Assembly: GCF_029814935.1 (NCBI RefSeq)
Contig: NZ_CP104582.1
Span: 2,542,001-2,606,000 of the forward strand
Length of the DNA: 64,000 nt
Direction of reading: 5' to 3'
From: Pseudomonas sp. GD03919
Lineage (GTDB): Bacteria > Pseudomonadota > Gammaproteobacteria > Pseudomonadales > Pseudomonadaceae
Positions 32,088 through 42,801 of this stretch are shown in pieces. Below the pieces are notes generated by a model. It worked only from the letters and a program-made list of their open reading frames with translations, was not told the origin of the DNA and did not search any database. Position numbers and translations under genes: made by a program. Positions within the stretch are counted from its first letter, which is position 1, and each line of letters opens with the position of its first letter.

Positions 32088-32137
32088 CTCATCCCCCTCT
32101 CCCTCCGGGAGAAGGTGGCGCGAAGCGCCGGATGAGG
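32088..32137. repeat. REP-type palindrome upstream of xthA
   Basis: Outer arms CTCATCC and GGATGAG enclose two hairpins, CTCCC-tcc-GGGAG and GGCGC-gaa-GCGCC. Same family as the copy at the muxC ribosome site. Confidence 0.75.
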
Positions 32138-32212
32138 GAGGGCATGCCGCGAAGGCTTTCATCATCCGGGATGCTTCTCTTGGCATGCCCGTTAGCTCAG
32201 GACTCGCTGCTC

Positions 32213-33025
32213 ATGAAAATCGTCTCCTTCAATATCAACGGCCTGCGTGCGCGCCCGCATCAGTTGCAAGCCTTGATCGAGAAACACCAGCCGGATGTGA
32301 TCGGTCTGCAGGAAACCAAGGTAGCCGACGAGCAGTTCCCGGAAGCGGAAATCCGCCAGCTCGGTTATCACGTGCATTACCACGGCCAGAAAGGCCACTA
32401 CGGCGTCGCCCTGCTCTCGCGCCAGGCGCCGCTGAGCCTGCACAAGGGCTTCCCCGGCGACAACGAGGATTCCCAGCGTCGCTTCATCTACGGCACCTTC
32501 GCCGATGCCCACGGCAACCCCATCACCGTGATGAACGGCTACTTTCCGCAAGGTGAGAGCCGCGACCATCCGGTGAAATTCCCGGCCAAGAAACGCTTCT
32601 ACGCCGACCTGCAGCAACTGTTGGTGGAGCGTTTCGAGCCGCAGCAGGCGCTGGTGGTGATGGGCGATATCAACATCAGCCCGGAAGATTGCGACATTGG
32701 TATCGGCGAACCCAATCGCCTGCGCTGGCTGAAGACCGGCAAGTGCAGTTTCCTGCCAGAAGAACGCGAATGGCTGGCGACCCTGAAGAACTGGGGGCTG
32801 GTGGACAGCTTCCGCCACCTCTACCCCGAGGTGAATGACCGTTTCAGCTGGTTCGACTACCGCAGCCGCGGCTTCGAAGACGAGCCCAAGCGCGGCCTGC
32901 GCATCGACGTGATCCTCGCCAGCCAGCCGCTGCAGGCGCGTTTCAAGGACGCCGGCATCGACTACGAATTGCGCGGCATGGACAAGCCGTCCGATCATGC
33001 GCCGATCTGGCTGGAACTGGAGTGA
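32213..33025 (+). CDS. xthA: Exodeoxyribonuclease III
   Basis: A 270-residue AP endonuclease/3'-5' exonuclease for base-excision repair. Catalytic motifs: [14 protein letters not shown] (Asn), GLQETKV (metal-binding Glu), [23 protein letters not shown] (Asp/Asn), RIDVILAS and the C-terminal [11 protein letters not shown] (Asp-His). ATG 32213 is chosen from the family start. The frame is open further upstream through the REP, which is not coding. A weak AGGA lies 12 bp upstream. Stands alone. Length matches the E. coli enzyme (268). Confidence 0.95.
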   Translation: MKIVSFNINGLRARPHQLQALIEKHQPDVIGLQETKVADEQFPEAEIRQLGYHVHYHGQKGHYGVALLSRQAPLSLHKGFPGDNEDSQRRFIYGTFADAHGNPITVMNGYFPQGESRDHPVKFPAKKRFYADLQQLLVERFEPQQALVVMGDINISPEDCDIGIGEPNRLRWLKTGKCSFLPEEREWLATLKNWGLVDSFRHLYPEVNDRFSWFDYRSRGFEDEPKRGLRIDVILASQPLQARFKDAGIDYELRGMDKPSDHAPIWLELE

Positions 33026-33052
33026 AATACCAATGCGTGACGAGTAGGCGCC

Positions 33053-33081
33053 CCGTCACAAGACTGCAACCTGACTGACTT
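33053..33081 (+). promoter_or_regulatory. Possible Pho box
   Basis: CCGTCAC-AAGA-CTGCAAC-CTGA-CTGACTT: three 7-bp units with 4-bp spacers, resembling the PhoB direct-repeat consensus CTGTCAT-N4-CTGTCAC (about 13 of 18 for the first pair). A possible -10 (TTATCC) follows near 33097. It lies in front of a PstS-like gene, which supports it. Confidence 0.5.
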
Positions 33082-33126
33082 AATCTGCGCGGCACCTTAT
33101 CCCACCCACTAGAAGGTGCCTGCCGC

Positions 33127-34506
33127 ATGCCGCGCGCCCTGTCCGCTGATCGCGACCTCTGGGGTCGTACGCTGTCGCTGTTGCTGATCGGTTTCATCTG
33201 CTACGCCCTGCCGCTTTCCGTCTTCGCTACGGCACTGCCAGCGTTGGAGGATAACCAGCCGCTGCTGCGCATTGAGGGTTCCAACACCATCGGTGCCAGG
33301 CTGGCGCCGGAACTGATCAAGGGGCTGTTCGAGGCACAAGGCCTGCTGGACATCCATAGCGAGGACGGTGCCCGGGCAAACGAGCAGCGTGTGCTGGCAC
33401 GCCAGGCCGATGGCAGGGCGGTGGTTGTCGAAATTGCCGCTCATGGCTCGGGCACCGGCTTTACTGCGCTCAGCGATGGCAGCGCCGATCTGGCCGCTTC
33501 ATCGCGGCCGATCAAGGACAGCGAAGCCACCAGCCTGGCCGCCCTGGGTGATCTGCGCAGCCCGCAAAGCGAACAGGTCATCGCCATCGACGGGTTGGCC
33601 ATCATCGTCCACCCGTCCAACCCTGTCGCAGCGCTCAGCGTGGAGCAGATCGCGCAGCTGTTTTCCGGCGAAATCGACGACTGGGCCTCACTAGGCGGCA
33701 GGCCTGGCCAGGTGCACCCCTACGCACGCGATGACAATTCCGGCACCTATGACACCTTCAAGGAGCTGGTGCTGGCTCCAGGCGGACGTACACTTGCGCC
33801 CCGCGCGCAACGCTTCGAGTCCAGCACCCAACTGTCCGACGCGGTGAGTAGCGATGCCAATGGCATCGGCTTCATTGGCCTGCCCTACATCCGTCAGGCC
33901 AAGGCGGTCTCGGTCGCGTCTGGCGACTCCCAGCCAATGCCGCCGAGCACCACTCTGATCGCCACCGAGGACTACCCCCTGGCACGTCGTCTGTTTCTCT
34001 ACAACGCCCCACAACTGACCAATCCCTGGGCGCGTGCGCTGATCGACTTCGCTCACAGCCCGCGCGGCCAGGCCATCGTCGACAGCAGCTTCATCGCCCA
34101 GACCGTGCAGGCGGTGAAGGTCAGCACAGATACGCAGATGCCCGCGGAGTACCGGCAACTGGCAAAACAGGCGCAACGCCTGTCGGTGAACTTCCGTTTT
34201 CAGGAAGGCAGCGCGACGCTGGACAACAAGGCCCATCGTGATATGCGACGGGTGCTGGACTACCTCAAACAGCACGACAAGTTGCAAAACAAGGTGGTGC
34301 TGGTCGGCTTTGGCGACCCGAAAAGCGACCCCGAGCGCGCCGAGTTGCTGTCGAAGCTGCGCGCCATGGCCGTGCGCCGCGAACTGGCCAGGGAGGGCGT
34401 ACTGCTGCGTGAAGTCACCGGCCTGGGCAGCGAGCTGCCGGTGGCAGCCAATGATCAGGACAACGGCCGCATCCGCAATCGCCGCGTGGAAGTCTGGGTC
34501 TACTGA
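33127..34506 (+). CDS. PstS-like phosphate-binding protein fused to an OmpA-like domain
   Basis: A 459-residue exported protein with an N-terminal hydrophobic signal (TLSLLLIGFICYALPLSVFA). Residues ~45-335 form a phosphate-type periplasmic binding domain: LRIEGSNTIGARLAPEL, AAHGSGTGFTALSDGSADLAASSRPI and ARDDNSGTYDTFKELVL, the Ser/Thr/Asp residues that hold the anion in PstS. Residues ~345-459 are an OmpA C-terminal peptidoglycan-binding domain (NFRFQEGSATLDNKAHRD, ending NRRVEVWVY). The fusion suggests a phosphate-binding protein tethered to the cell wall. ATG 33127 has AAGGTG about 10 bp upstream. A possible Pho box precedes it. No ABC transporter genes are next to it, so a sensing or scavenging role is as likely as transport. 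Confidence 0.87.
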   Translation: MPRALSADRDLWGRTLSLLLIGFICYALPLSVFATALPALEDNQPLLRIEGSNTIGARLAPELIKGLFEAQGLLDIHSEDGARANEQRVLARQADGRAVVVEIAAHGSGTGFTALSDGSADLAASSRPIKDSEATSLAALGDLRSPQSEQVIAIDGLAIIVHPSNPVAALSVEQIAQLFSGEIDDWASLGGRPGQVHPYARDDNSGTYDTFKELVLAPGGRTLAPRAQRFESSTQLSDAVSSDANGIGFIGLPYIRQAKAVSVASGDSQPMPPSTTLIATEDYPLARRLFLYNAPQLTNPWARALIDFAHSPRGQAIVDSSFIAQTVQAVKVSTDTQMPAEYRQLAKQAQRLSVNFRFQEGSATLDNKAHRDMRRVLDYLKQHDKLQNKVVLVGFGDPKSDPERAELLSKLRAMAVRRELAREGVLLREVTGLGSELPVAANDQDNGRIRNRRVEVWVY

Positions 34507-34591
34507 GACCAGTAAATATTTTCTTACAAAGGCTTGGCAGCGCGACGACTCGACGCTAATCTTCGCCGCGCGTGACGCCGGGCCCCTCTGG

Positions 34592-34609
34592 CGGTGAGTT
34601 TTCTCACCG
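34592..34609 (+). other. Hairpin in the leader of the TerC-family gene
   Basis: CGGTGAG-TTTT-CTCACCG, a perfect 7-bp stem 58 bp before the TerC-family ATG. It could be a weak terminator for the upstream gene or a leader structure. It does not match the yybP-ykoY manganese riboswitch that controls alx in E. coli. Confidence 0.4.
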
Positions 34610-34667
34610 TGATGTCGGAGTCACTGAGTAGATATCTTTCAACTCAGGCAGACATAAGGGAGGGCTC

Positions 34668-35657
34668 ATGGACGCTCTACTTGCCTTTTTGACATCCCCC
34701 ATCTTCGGTACCCCAGGCTGGTTCTGGCTGGCCTTTCTGGTACTGATCATCACCCTTCTGGTACTCGACCTCGGCGTGCTGCATCGCGATCAGCATGAAA
34801 TCGAGATGCGCGAAAGCCTGTTGCTGTATTCCGGCTATTTCAGCGTCGGCGTCGCCTTCGGCGGCTGGATCTGGTGGCAGCTCGGCGGCACCAAGGCGAT
34901 GGAGTACTACACCGGCTTTCTGGTGGAACAATCGCTGTCGATGGACAACGTCTTCGTCATGGCGATGATCCTCGGCTACTTCAATATCCCGCGTAAGTAC
35001 CAGCATCGCGTGCTGTTCTGGGGCATTCTCGGGGTGATCGTGCTGCGCGCGATCATGATCGGCCTGGGTACGGCACTGGTGCAGCAGTTCGACTGGATTC
35101 TCTACATCTTCGGTGCCTTCCTGCTCTTCAGCGGCATCAAGATGCTGCGCAGCAACGATACCGAAGCCCACCCAGACCTGGCGCAAAACCCGGTGATCCG
35201 CTTCGTGCGCAAGCACATCCGCGTAACCGACGACCTGCACGAAGGCAAGTTCCTGGTACGCCTGCAGGACAAGGCCAGTGGCAAACCGCTGCTGTATGCC
35301 ACTCCGCTGCTGCTGGCGCTGGTGCTGATCGAGCTGGCCGACCTGGTGTTCGCCGTCGATAGCGTGCCGGCGGTGCTGGCCATCTCGCAGGATCCGTTCA
35401 TCGTCTACACCTCGAACATCTTCGCCATTCTCGGCCTGCGTGCGCTGTACTTCGCCCTGGCCGCACTGATGCACCGTTTCATCTACCTGAAGTACGCCCT
35501 GGCGCTGGTGCTGATGTATATCGGCGGCAAGATCTTCCTGCACGACCTGATCAAGGTACCTGCCCTGCTCTCGCTTGCCGTTACCCTGGGCCTGCTGGCT
35601 GGTGGTGTGCTGCTGTCACTGCTGAAGACGCGCGACCAGAGCGCTCCGCAGCACTGA
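34668..35657 (+). CDS. TerC/Alx-family integral membrane protein
   Basis: A 329-residue protein with eight to nine membrane helices. TerC family signatures: EQSLSMDNVFVMAMI and ELADLVFAVDSVPAVLAIS, each with the conserved in-membrane Asp residues, plus YTSNIFAILGLRALYFAL. Members such as E. coli Alx export manganese; others are linked to tellurite resistance. The signatures and long N-terminal region favour the Alx type. Good GGGAGGG site before ATG 34668. Single gene with its own terminator. Confidence 0.88.
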   Translation: MDALLAFLTSPIFGTPGWFWLAFLVLIITLLVLDLGVLHRDQHEIEMRESLLLYSGYFSVGVAFGGWIWWQLGGTKAMEYYTGFLVEQSLSMDNVFVMAMILGYFNIPRKYQHRVLFWGILGVIVLRAIMIGLGTALVQQFDWILYIFGAFLLFSGIKMLRSNDTEAHPDLAQNPVIRFVRKHIRVTDDLHEGKFLVRLQDKASGKPLLYATPLLLALVLIELADLVFAVDSVPAVLAISQDPFIVYTSNIFAILGLRALYFALAALMHRFIYLKYALALVLMYIGGKIFLHDLIKVPALLSLAVTLGLLAGGVLLSLLKTRDQSAPQH

Positions 35658-35678
35658 TAAAGCCTCCAGTACCCATCC

Positions 35679-35713
35679 ATGACAAGGCCCGCATCTGCGG
35701 GCCTTGTCATTTG
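35679..35713. terminator. Bidirectional terminator, TerC gene / acyl-CoA dehydrogenase gene
   Basis: Perfect 14-bp stem ATGACAAGGCCCGC / GCGGGCCTTGTCAT with an ATCT loop, T-rich on the plus side and A/T-flanked on the minus side. It lies between converging genes. Confidence 0.88.
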
Positions 35714-35718
35714 CCTGA

Positions 35719-36948
35719 TCAGCGACTGGCTTTCATCACGTCACGTGGCACGTATTTACCGATTTCGTACTTGCCGATGGCGGCGCGGTGCACTTCATCC
35801 GGTCCGTCGGCCAGGCGCAGGGTGCGCTGCATGGCGTACCAGTACGCCAGCGGGAAGTCGTTGGAAACCCCGGCACCGCCGTGCATCTGGATCGCCCGGT
35901 CGATCACCTTCAGCGCAACGTTGGGCGCCACCACCTTGATCTGGGCGATTTCGCTGGCAGCGATCTTGTTGCCCACGGTATCCATCATGTAGGCCGCGTT
36001 CAGGGTCAGCAGACGCGCCTGGTTGATCTCCATGCGCGAATCGGCGATGTGGTCGATGTTGCCACCCAGGCGTGCCAGCGGCTTGCCGAAGGCGGTACGG
36101 CTCACGGCACGCTTGCACATCAGTTCCAGGGCGCGTTCGGCCATGCCGATCGAGCGCATGCAGTGGTGGATACGGCCCGGGCCGAGGCGACCCTGGGCAA
36201 TCTCGAAACCACGGCCCTCACCCAGCAGCACATTCTCGTAAGGCACGCGCACGTTCTCGAACAGCACTTCGGCGTGGCCGTGCGGTGCGTCGTCGTAACC
36301 GAACACCGGCAGCGGACGCAGCACGGTGACACCGGGCGCATCCATCGGCACCAGTATCATCGAATGCTGTTGGTGACGCGGCGCATCCGGGTTGGTCAGG
36401 CCCATGAAGATCATCACCTTGCAGCGCGGGTCACAGGCGCCCGAGGTCCACCATTTGCGGCCGTTGATCACCCACTCATCACCTTCACGGCGGGCATTGG
36501 CCTGCATGTTGGTGGCGTCGCTGGAAGCCACGCCCGGTTCGGTCATGGCGAAGGCGGAGCGAATCTCGCCGGAGAGCAGCGGCGCCAGCCATTGCTGTTT
36601 CTGCGCCTCGTTGCCGTAACGCACCAGCACCTCCATGTTGCCGGTATCCGGCGCGGCGCAGTTGAAGGGCTCCGGGCCAATCAGTGAACGGCCCATGATC
36701 TCGGCCAGCGGCGCGTATTCGGTGTTGGTCAGGCCCGCGCCATAGTCCGACTCGGGCAGAAACAGGTTCCATAGGCCTTCGGCCTTGGCCTTGTTCTTCA
36801 GCTCTTCCATGATTGCGGTAGGCTGCCAGCGGTCGCCCTCGGCCACTTGCTGCTCGAACACCGCTTCGGCCGGGTAGACATAAGCCTCCATGAACGCGGT
36901 AACACGCTCACGCAGCTCTTGAACCTTGGGGGAATAGGCGAAATCCAT
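35719..36948 (-). CDS. Acyl-CoA dehydrogenase
   Basis: A 409-residue FAD enzyme for alpha,beta-desaturation of acyl-CoA. The ACAD core is evident: [17 protein letters not shown] (flavin/substrate loop), [64 protein letters not shown]. The catalytic Glu position lies in the GPDEVHR segment, as in the ACAD10/11-like, longer-chain branch. ATG 36948 ([12 protein letters not shown]) is the family start; a TTG 21 bases upstream in frame is less likely. Divergent from the LysR gene at 37098, which probably regulates it. Substrate chain length cannot be told from sequence. Confidence 0.88.
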   Translation of the reverse strand: MDFAYSPKVQELRERVTAFMEAYVYPAEAVFEQQVAEGDRWQPTAIMEELKNKAKAEGLWNLFLPESDYGAGLTNTEYAPLAEIMGRSLIGPEPFNCAAPDTGNMEVLVRYGNEAQKQQWLAPLLSGEIRSAFAMTEPGVASSDATNMQANARREGDEWVINGRKWWTSGACDPRCKVMIFMGLTNPDAPRHQQHSMILVPMDAPGVTVLRPLPVFGYDDAPHGHAEVLFENVRVPYENVLLGEGRGFEIAQGRLGPGRIHHCMRSIGMAERALELMCKRAVSRTAFGKPLARLGGNIDHIADSRMEINQARLLTLNAAYMMDTVGNKIAASEIAQIKVVAPNVALKVIDRAIQMHGGAGVSNDFPLAYWYAMQRTLRLADGPDEVHRAAIGKYEIGKYVPRDVMKASR

Positions 36949-37036
36949 GGAGATACCTGTTTGTGACAAAGGGTGAGAGGTTGTGGAAATGATGCTAGAA
37001 CAGCGCTTAAGATTTATCGAATCTATTTTCAGCGTG

Positions 37037-37050
37037 TATGAACATTCATA
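37037..37050. promoter_or_regulatory. Candidate LysR-type operator
   Basis: TATGAA-CA-TTCATA, a perfect palindrome in the 149-bp divergent region. A second, weaker dyad with CGATAT at both ends spans 37053-37075. LysR regulators usually bind such T-N11-A dyads near their own start, so autoregulation plus control of the dehydrogenase gene is likely. Inference only. Confidence 0.45.
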
Positions 37051-37097
37051 ACCGATATATGATCGATTGATATCGACGCCCCTGGAGCACTGCCGGC

Positions 37098-38033
37098 ATG
37101 AACCTGACCAAGGTGGACCTGAACCTCTTCATCGTCTTCGACGCCATCTACACCGAGGCCAACCTGACCCGTGCCGGACAGATCGTCGGCATCACTCAGC
37201 CGGCGGTTTCCAACGCCCTCGCCCGCCTGCGTGAAACCTTCAACGACCCGCTGTTCGTGCGCACCGCCCAGGGCATGGTGCCCACGCCCATGGCGCAGAA
37301 CATCATCGGCCCGGTGCGTAACGCCCTGCAGCTGCTGCGTGTCTCCGTACAGGAGAGCCGCACCTTCAACCCGCAGCAGGCCGGCAAGACCTACCGCATC
37401 AGCATGACCGACCTCTCCGAGCAGATTCTCCTGCCGCCGCTGTTCCAGCGCCTGCGCCGTCTGGCACCCAGCGTGTGCATCGAAAGCTTTCTGGCCAAAC
37501 GCCGCGAGACCACCAAGGAGCTGGCTGCCGGCCGCCTCGACTTCGCCGTCGATGCACCGCTCAACACCGACCCGCAGGTGCGTCACGTCAAACTGCTGGA
37601 TGATCGTTACGTCTGCGCCATGCGCCCGGGCCACCCGTTGGCCAAGGAGAAGATCAGCCTCGATGAATACCTGTCGCTGAGCCATATCCACATCTCCAGC
37701 CGCCGCAGTGGTCTCGGTTATGTGGATCTGGCCCTGGGCAAGATGGGCATCCAGCGCAAGATTGCCCTGCGCTCGCAGCACTACCTGATGGCCAGCACCG
37801 TGTTGCAGCAAACCGATATGGTGATGACCGTGCCGGAGCGTTTTGCCCGCCGCCACAACCTGCATCATGTGACCTTACCGGTCGGTGATGTGCCGGCGCT
37901 GGAAACGCACCTGTACTGGCATGAGAGTACCGATCAGGATCCGGCCAACCGCTGGATGCGCGAGCAGATGATCGAACTGGCGCAGCAGGTCATTGCGCAG
38001 GAAAAGAAAGCTGATCAGGCCGCTACCGCCTGA
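37098..38033 (+). CDS. LysR-family transcriptional regulator
   Basis: A 311-residue regulator. N-terminal winged helix-turn-helix (residues ~8-65; [33 protein letters not shown]), linker helix, then a type 2 periplasmic-binding fold effector domain. NodD/LinR-like wording ([22 protein letters not shown]) is typical of the branch next to acyl-CoA dehydrogenases. Transcribed away from the dehydrogenase gene with 149 bp between starts. Target and inducer are unknown; a fatty or terpenoid acyl-CoA intermediate is plausible from the neighbour. Confidence 0.9.
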   Translation: MNLTKVDLNLFIVFDAIYTEANLTRAGQIVGITQPAVSNALARLRETFNDPLFVRTAQGMVPTPMAQNIIGPVRNALQLLRVSVQESRTFNPQQAGKTYRISMTDLSEQILLPPLFQRLRRLAPSVCIESFLAKRRETTKELAAGRLDFAVDAPLNTDPQVRHVKLLDDRYVCAMRPGHPLAKEKISLDEYLSLSHIHISSRRSGLGYVDLALGKMGIQRKIALRSQHYLMASTVLQQTDMVMTVPERFARRHNLHHVTLPVGDVPALETHLYWHESTDQDPANRWMREQMIELAQQVIAQEKKADQAATA

Positions 38034-38050
38034 TCGTTCGACGCTTGATG

Positions 38051-38085
38051 CAAGAAGGCCCGCATGTGCGGGCCTTCTTGTTGTT
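38051..38085. terminator. Bidirectional terminator after the LysR gene
   Basis: Perfect 13-bp stem CAAGAAGGCCCGC / GCGGGCCTTCTTG, ATGT loop, then TTGTT. Sits between the LysR gene and the converging doxX gene. Confidence 0.88.
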
Positions 38086-38095
38086 ACCTGATCGA

Positions 38096-38530
38096 TCAGC
38101 GAGCGAGCTTGCCATCGACCGACAGCTTGCCGGCACCTTCGAATACCAGCGCCACGCTGATGGCCAGCAGCGCCAAGGCGAACTCATAGCCGTTGTTACT
38201 CATGAAGAAGCCATTGGCCAGATGCACGGTGAAGATCGCCACCAGCATGGTCACCGCCAGTACCGCCGCCGCCGGGCGCACCAGCAGGCCGACGATCAGC
38301 GCCACGCCGCCGAAGAACTCGGCGCTACCGGCCATCAGTGCCATCAGGTAGCCCGGAGCCAGGCCGATGCTTTCCATCCACTGTGCGACGCCCGCCAGGC
38401 CATAGCCGCCAAACCAGCCGAACAGTTTCTGCGCACCATGAGCGGCGAAGGTGATACCGGCGATGATGCGCAAAATGGTGATACCGAAACCGGCCTGGCT
38501 GGCTGTGATGCTTTTGATCAGGGTGTTCAT
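38096..38530 (-). CDS. DoxX-family membrane protein
   Basis: A 144-residue protein with four membrane helices and the DoxX signature AAHGAQKLFGWFGGYGLAGVAQWMESIG, followed by GSAEFFGGVALIVGLLVRPAA. ATG 38530 has AAAGGA 10 bp upstream. The family is widespread and poorly defined; some members associate with redox or quinone metabolism. Alone behind an AT-rich promoter region (38531-38658). Confidence 0.85.
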   Translation of the reverse strand: MNTLIKSITASQAGFGITILRIIAGITFAAHGAQKLFGWFGGYGLAGVAQWMESIGLAPGYLMALMAGSAEFFGGVALIVGLLVRPAAAVLAVTMLVAIFTVHLANGFFMSNNGYEFALALLAISVALVFEGAGKLSVDGKLAR

Positions 38531-38658
38531 GAGGAGATTTCCTTTTGCAGTGCGGGGTAGATGGCGCACAGAATATCCAAATTATTCGATCTTAAAATCG
38601 CAAAATATGCCTAATAATGATCGGTTAATTTGATATTTATCCAATCATCAGCCGCTGA

Positions 38659-40053
38659 CTACTGCGGCTCCAGCAAATAGCGCTCACGGTCATAAGCCAG
38701 GTAGTACTTATTGACCGCATTCACATAGCTCACCACCCCCATGCCCATCTGTTCCATGGCCACACGTTCGACCTGAAAGAACCACTGATTGGGGTTGAGG
38801 CCACGCCTGCGGGCCTCGGCACGCAGGCTCTGCACCCGTTGCGGGCCCAGGTTGTAACCGGCCAGGATAAAGGCCATGCGCTCGCGCTCGTTGAGCTGCG
38901 GGCTATTGAAGAAATTGCGCCGGATCATCGCCAGGTACTTGCTGCTGGCCTGCACATTGCCATCGAGACTCTGGATATTGCTGACCCCGACATTGCGCGC
39001 GGCGGCCGGGGTAATCTGCATCAGCCCGGTCGCCCCGCTGGCGCCGCGCGCCGAGGGGTTGAGCGTCGACTCCTTGAAGGCCAGCGCTGCCAGCATCAGC
39101 CAATCGAAGCCCTGCTGCTCGGCATGCTGCTGCAGCACCGGACGTACCTGTTCCAGACGCTGGCGCTCGGTGCGACCGAAGGGAGAATGCACCTTGTACA
39201 GCCGGCGATAGACACGCTGAAACGCGGCATCCTGATCCGCCGGGCTCCTGTAGCCACTGAAGAAGCGATCGATGCTGGCACGCAGCATCGGCGCATCGGG
39301 GCGTACGAACCACTTCATATCGCCGTCACGGGCCAGTACCAGATGCCTGTCGACACGCAACCTGGGCATCACCTTGGCCCAGCGCTCGGCAATCGGCAGC
39401 TCCACCGCCGTGCGCTCGAAGATGCCGGCCTGGACCATCTCCAGCACATCCTCGACGGCCAGACTGGGATCGACCCACTCGACCACCATCGGCGGCAACT
39501 TGCGATCCGCCAGTTGCTGGTTGATCAGGCGCAACGCCTCGCCCACGGCACTGCCCGCCGGCAATGAGAGGCTGCGCCCGGCCAGTTGCTCAAGGTTGCG
39601 GTAGTGCCTGTTGCCCTGCTTCGAGACCACCACCAGCGGCACTTCACGGCGAATCGCCGTACTGGCGCTGACCTCATGCCCTGTACGTACATTGAGCAAC
39701 TCGCCCGGCGCGACCAGATCGCCTTCGCCGCGCTGCAGCGCACCGAGCAGTTGATCCTTGGCCTTGGGGATGATCTTCAGCCTGAGGCTGCGCCCATCAC
39801 GGGCATTGCGATTGAGGAACTGCTCGAAGGCGCGCAGACGGTGATACTCGACGCCAATACTCTGGCCCTTGACCGATCCCGAGCTGTTGCGGCTCTGGTT
39901 GACCAGCACGCGCAGCTCACCACTGCTGCGAATGGCTGGCAGATCACGCGCGCTGCGGGCCTGCTCACCGACCTCTGGCGGGCCAGCCAGGCGTGCACTG
40001 ACCGGCAGCGGCAGCATGGCCAGCAGACACAGGATCAGCAACAATCGCGACAT
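38659..40053 (-). CDS. MltF-like membrane-bound lytic transglycosylase
   Basis: A 464-residue periplasmic protein with a signal peptide (MSRLLLILCLLAMLPLPVSA). A solute-binding-protein domain (residues ~40-285) precedes an SLT domain (~300-464). Catalytic Glu328 lies in ALAFKESTLNP, followed by GASGATGLMQI and AGYNLGPQRV, the family 1 lytic transglycosylase motifs. The two-domain layout is that of MltF, whose binding domain senses muropeptides. The MltF lipobox is absent; here it looks secreted. It cleaves peptidoglycan to 1,6-anhydro-muropeptides. A 128-bp gap separates it from doxX. Confidence 0.88.
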   Translation of the reverse strand: MSRLLLILCLLAMLPLPVSARLAGPPEVGEQARSARDLPAIRSSGELRVLVNQSRNSSGSVKGQSIGVEYHRLRAFEQFLNRNARDGRSLRLKIIPKAKDQLLGALQRGEGDLVAPGELLNVRTGHEVSASTAIRREVPLVVVSKQGNRHYRNLEQLAGRSLSLPAGSAVGEALRLINQQLADRKLPPMVVEWVDPSLAVEDVLEMVQAGIFERTAVELPIAERWAKVMPRLRVDRHLVLARDGDMKWFVRPDAPMLRASIDRFFSGYRSPADQDAAFQRVYRRLYKVHSPFGRTERQRLEQVRPVLQQHAEQQGFDWLMLAALAFKESTLNPSARGASGATGLMQITPAAARNVGVSNIQSLDGNVQASSKYLAMIRRNFFNSPQLNERERMAFILAGYNLGPQRVQSLRAEARRRGLNPNQWFFQVERVAMEQMGMGVVSYVNAVNKYYLAYDRERYLLEPQ

Positions 40054-40321
40054 CGATTCTCCAGCAAAGACGGTTGGCCGCCGAGACTTCGTCGTGGCCT
40101 GCTGCTCGCCGATACGCGACAGTCAGGCTCAGACCCCTGGCGCACAGAACGAGTTCCCAGGCCTGCAGGGGGGCGGAGATTGGCACAGGCGAACGTCATG
40201 GCGCCAGCCCATAACCTTGCGTGAATCTTAAAAAGAGCTACCAAGTTCTTGTTTTAAATCGACTTCCTGACGAATGGCGGGCTTCTGCTATTCTGCCTGC
40301 TGGCTTTCAACAGGTGGCGCC
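40054..40321. other. Intergenic region before tatD
   Basis: 268 bp between divergent genes. I see a possible tatD promoter near its right end and no ORF or repeat that I can support. Confidence 0.4.
40267..40294 (+). promoter_or_regulatory. Possible sigma-70 promoter of tatD
   Basis: CTGACG, 16-bp spacer, TATTCT, 27 bp before the tatD ATG. Modest match to consensus. Confidence 0.4.
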
Positions 40322-41137
<816 letters not shown>

Positions 41138-41149
<12 letters not shown>

Positions 41150-41173
41150 TTGACGTCAAGACTCTGGCTTTTT
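41138..41173 (+). terminator. Terminator overlapping the end of tatD
   Basis: Perfect 12-bp stem CCAGAGTCTTGA / TCAAGACTCTGG with a 6-base loop, then CTTTTT. The tatD TGA (41147-41149) is the last part of the left arm. Confidence 0.9.
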
Positions 41174-41218
41174 CCCAAGGCATACTGCTGGCACTTAGCC
41201 AACAGCGAATGCAGCGAG

Positions 41219-42700
41219 ATGGATAACCAAAGCATGGGCGCCTGGATCAGCAACCTTTCTCTCAAGTACAAATTCTGGGCAGTCAACGCCGTTGCCTTCG
41301 TCATCAGCCTGATGCTGGTGCTGTTCGCCCTGCAGACCGAGCAGCAGGCACGTAGTGGCGATGCCCGGCAAGCGGCAATCGAGCAGGCGCGTCTGCTCCA
41401 GCAATGGCCGGCGCAGGCGACATTGCCCACTTCGAGCAACATTCAGCTACTGCAGGGCGACAGTCTGCCGGGCGCGCAAGGCGCCCCGGACGCCAGCGGC
41501 TGGCAGGCACTGGCACACGATGCCTGGTTCGCCGACTCGCCCCTGATCGGCGCCCAGCATGTCACCCTCGGCGATGGGCGCACCCTGGCGATCCTGGCGC
41601 ACGCGCCCAGCCTGCTCGATCTGTTTACTCAGCATGCCCTCACTTACGCCGTCGCTGTCGCCGTGCTGATGCTGTTGCTGCTGGCTGCCTCGCAGTTGTT
41701 GATCCGCTTTCTGCTCAGCCACCTCAATACCCTCAAGGATGTCATGTTGCAGGCCGAGCGCAGCGGCGACCTGTCTCTGCGCGTGCCGCTGGACGGCCGT
41801 GACGAGGTCGGCCAGATGGCCGCCGCCTTCAACGCCATGCAGGCCGGTTATCAGCGTGTGGTCGGCACCGTCGGTCAGGTCGCCAGTGAACTGAACAGCG
41901 GCACCCGCGACATGGCCGAGCGCATGAGTGCAGTGCGCCAGGGCATGCTCAGCCAGCAAAGCGAAACCGACCAGGCCGCCACCGCGATTAACGAAATGTC
42001 GGCGACCGTGCAACACATTGCCGAGCATGCCGGCACCACCCGCGATCAATCCCAGAGTGCCGATCAACTGGCCCGCGCCGGTCAGCACGTGGTCGAGCGC
42101 GTCGAACAATCCATCGCCGCCCTGTCGCAGGGGGTACGCCAGAGCGCCGCCAGCATCGAGCGGCTGGCCGAAGACAGCCAGCACATCAACCGTGTGGTCG
42201 GGGTGATTCACGGCATCGCCGAACAGACCAACCTGCTTGCACTCAATGCCGCCATCGAGGCTGCCCGCGCCGGGGAAATGGGCCGTGGCTTCGCCGTGGT
42301 GGCCGATGAGGTGCGTAACCTGGCCAAGCGCGTGCAGGACTCCACCGATGAAATCACCCAGATGATCGGCAGTCTGCAGGGTGGCACCCGCGACGCCGTG
42401 GAATTCATGCGCGAAAGCTCGGAGAGTGCCAATCAATGCGTCCAACTGGCGCAAGAAGCGGGCGAGTCTCTGGCCGCGATCACCGCCGCCGTGGCGCTGA
42501 TGCGTGAGAGCAATACTCAGATCGCTGTGGCCGCAACGCAGCAAAGCCAGGTCGCCGAAGAGATGAGCCGCTCGGTGGTGGGCATCCGCGACGTCACCGA
42601 GCAGACGGTCGGTCAGACCCTCGAATCGGCCGCCACCAGCCAGCAACTGGCGCAGTTGGCCGGCGAACTGAACAAGGCCATCGGCCAGTTGCGGCTGTAA
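41219..42700 (+). CDS. Methyl-accepting chemotaxis protein
   Basis: A 493-residue transducer from ATG 41219 ([13 protein letters not shown]). It has one N-terminal helix ([18 protein letters not shown]), a small ~95-residue periplasmic region and a second helix ([18 protein letters not shown]). HAMP and a long signalling coiled coil follow, with the hairpin tip [31 protein letters not shown]. The sensor domain is too short for a dCache fold; a small four-helix or sCache type is possible. No CheR-docking pentapeptide at the C terminus (ends QLRL). The frame stays open back to 41150, but the tatD terminator lies there, so the later start is preferred. Ligand unknown. Confidence 0.9.
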   Translation: MDNQSMGAWISNLSLKYKFWAVNAVAFVISLMLVLFALQTEQQARSGDARQAAIEQARLLQQWPAQATLPTSSNIQLLQGDSLPGAQGAPDASGWQALAHDAWFADSPLIGAQHVTLGDGRTLAILAHAPSLLDLFTQHALTYAVAVAVLMLLLLAASQLLIRFLLSHLNTLKDVMLQAERSGDLSLRVPLDGRDEVGQMAAAFNAMQAGYQRVVGTVGQVASELNSGTRDMAERMSAVRQGMLSQQSETDQAATAINEMSATVQHIAEHAGTTRDQSQSADQLARAGQHVVERVEQSIAALSQGVRQSAASIERLAEDSQHINRVVGVIHGIAEQTNLLALNAAIEAARAGEMGRGFAVVADEVRNLAKRVQDSTDEITQMIGSLQGGTRDAVEFMRESSESANQCVQLAQEAGESLAAITAAVALMRESNTQIAVAATQQSQVAEEMSRSVVGIRDVTEQTVGQTLESAATSQQLAQLAGELNKAIGQLRL

Positions 42701-42801
42701 TCGGCAGCCCCGGGATGAATCTATCCCGGCCATAGCCAGGAGCAATTCGTCGCCCGCCCCTGGCGGTTCTAGACTCGCTCTATCGAGTCGAGGACCGCAT
42801 C

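Noticed and set aside
34507..34667. yybP-ykoY manganese riboswitch upstream of the TerC-family gene
   Set aside because: The conserved core sequences of that class are not visible; only a simple hairpin is present.
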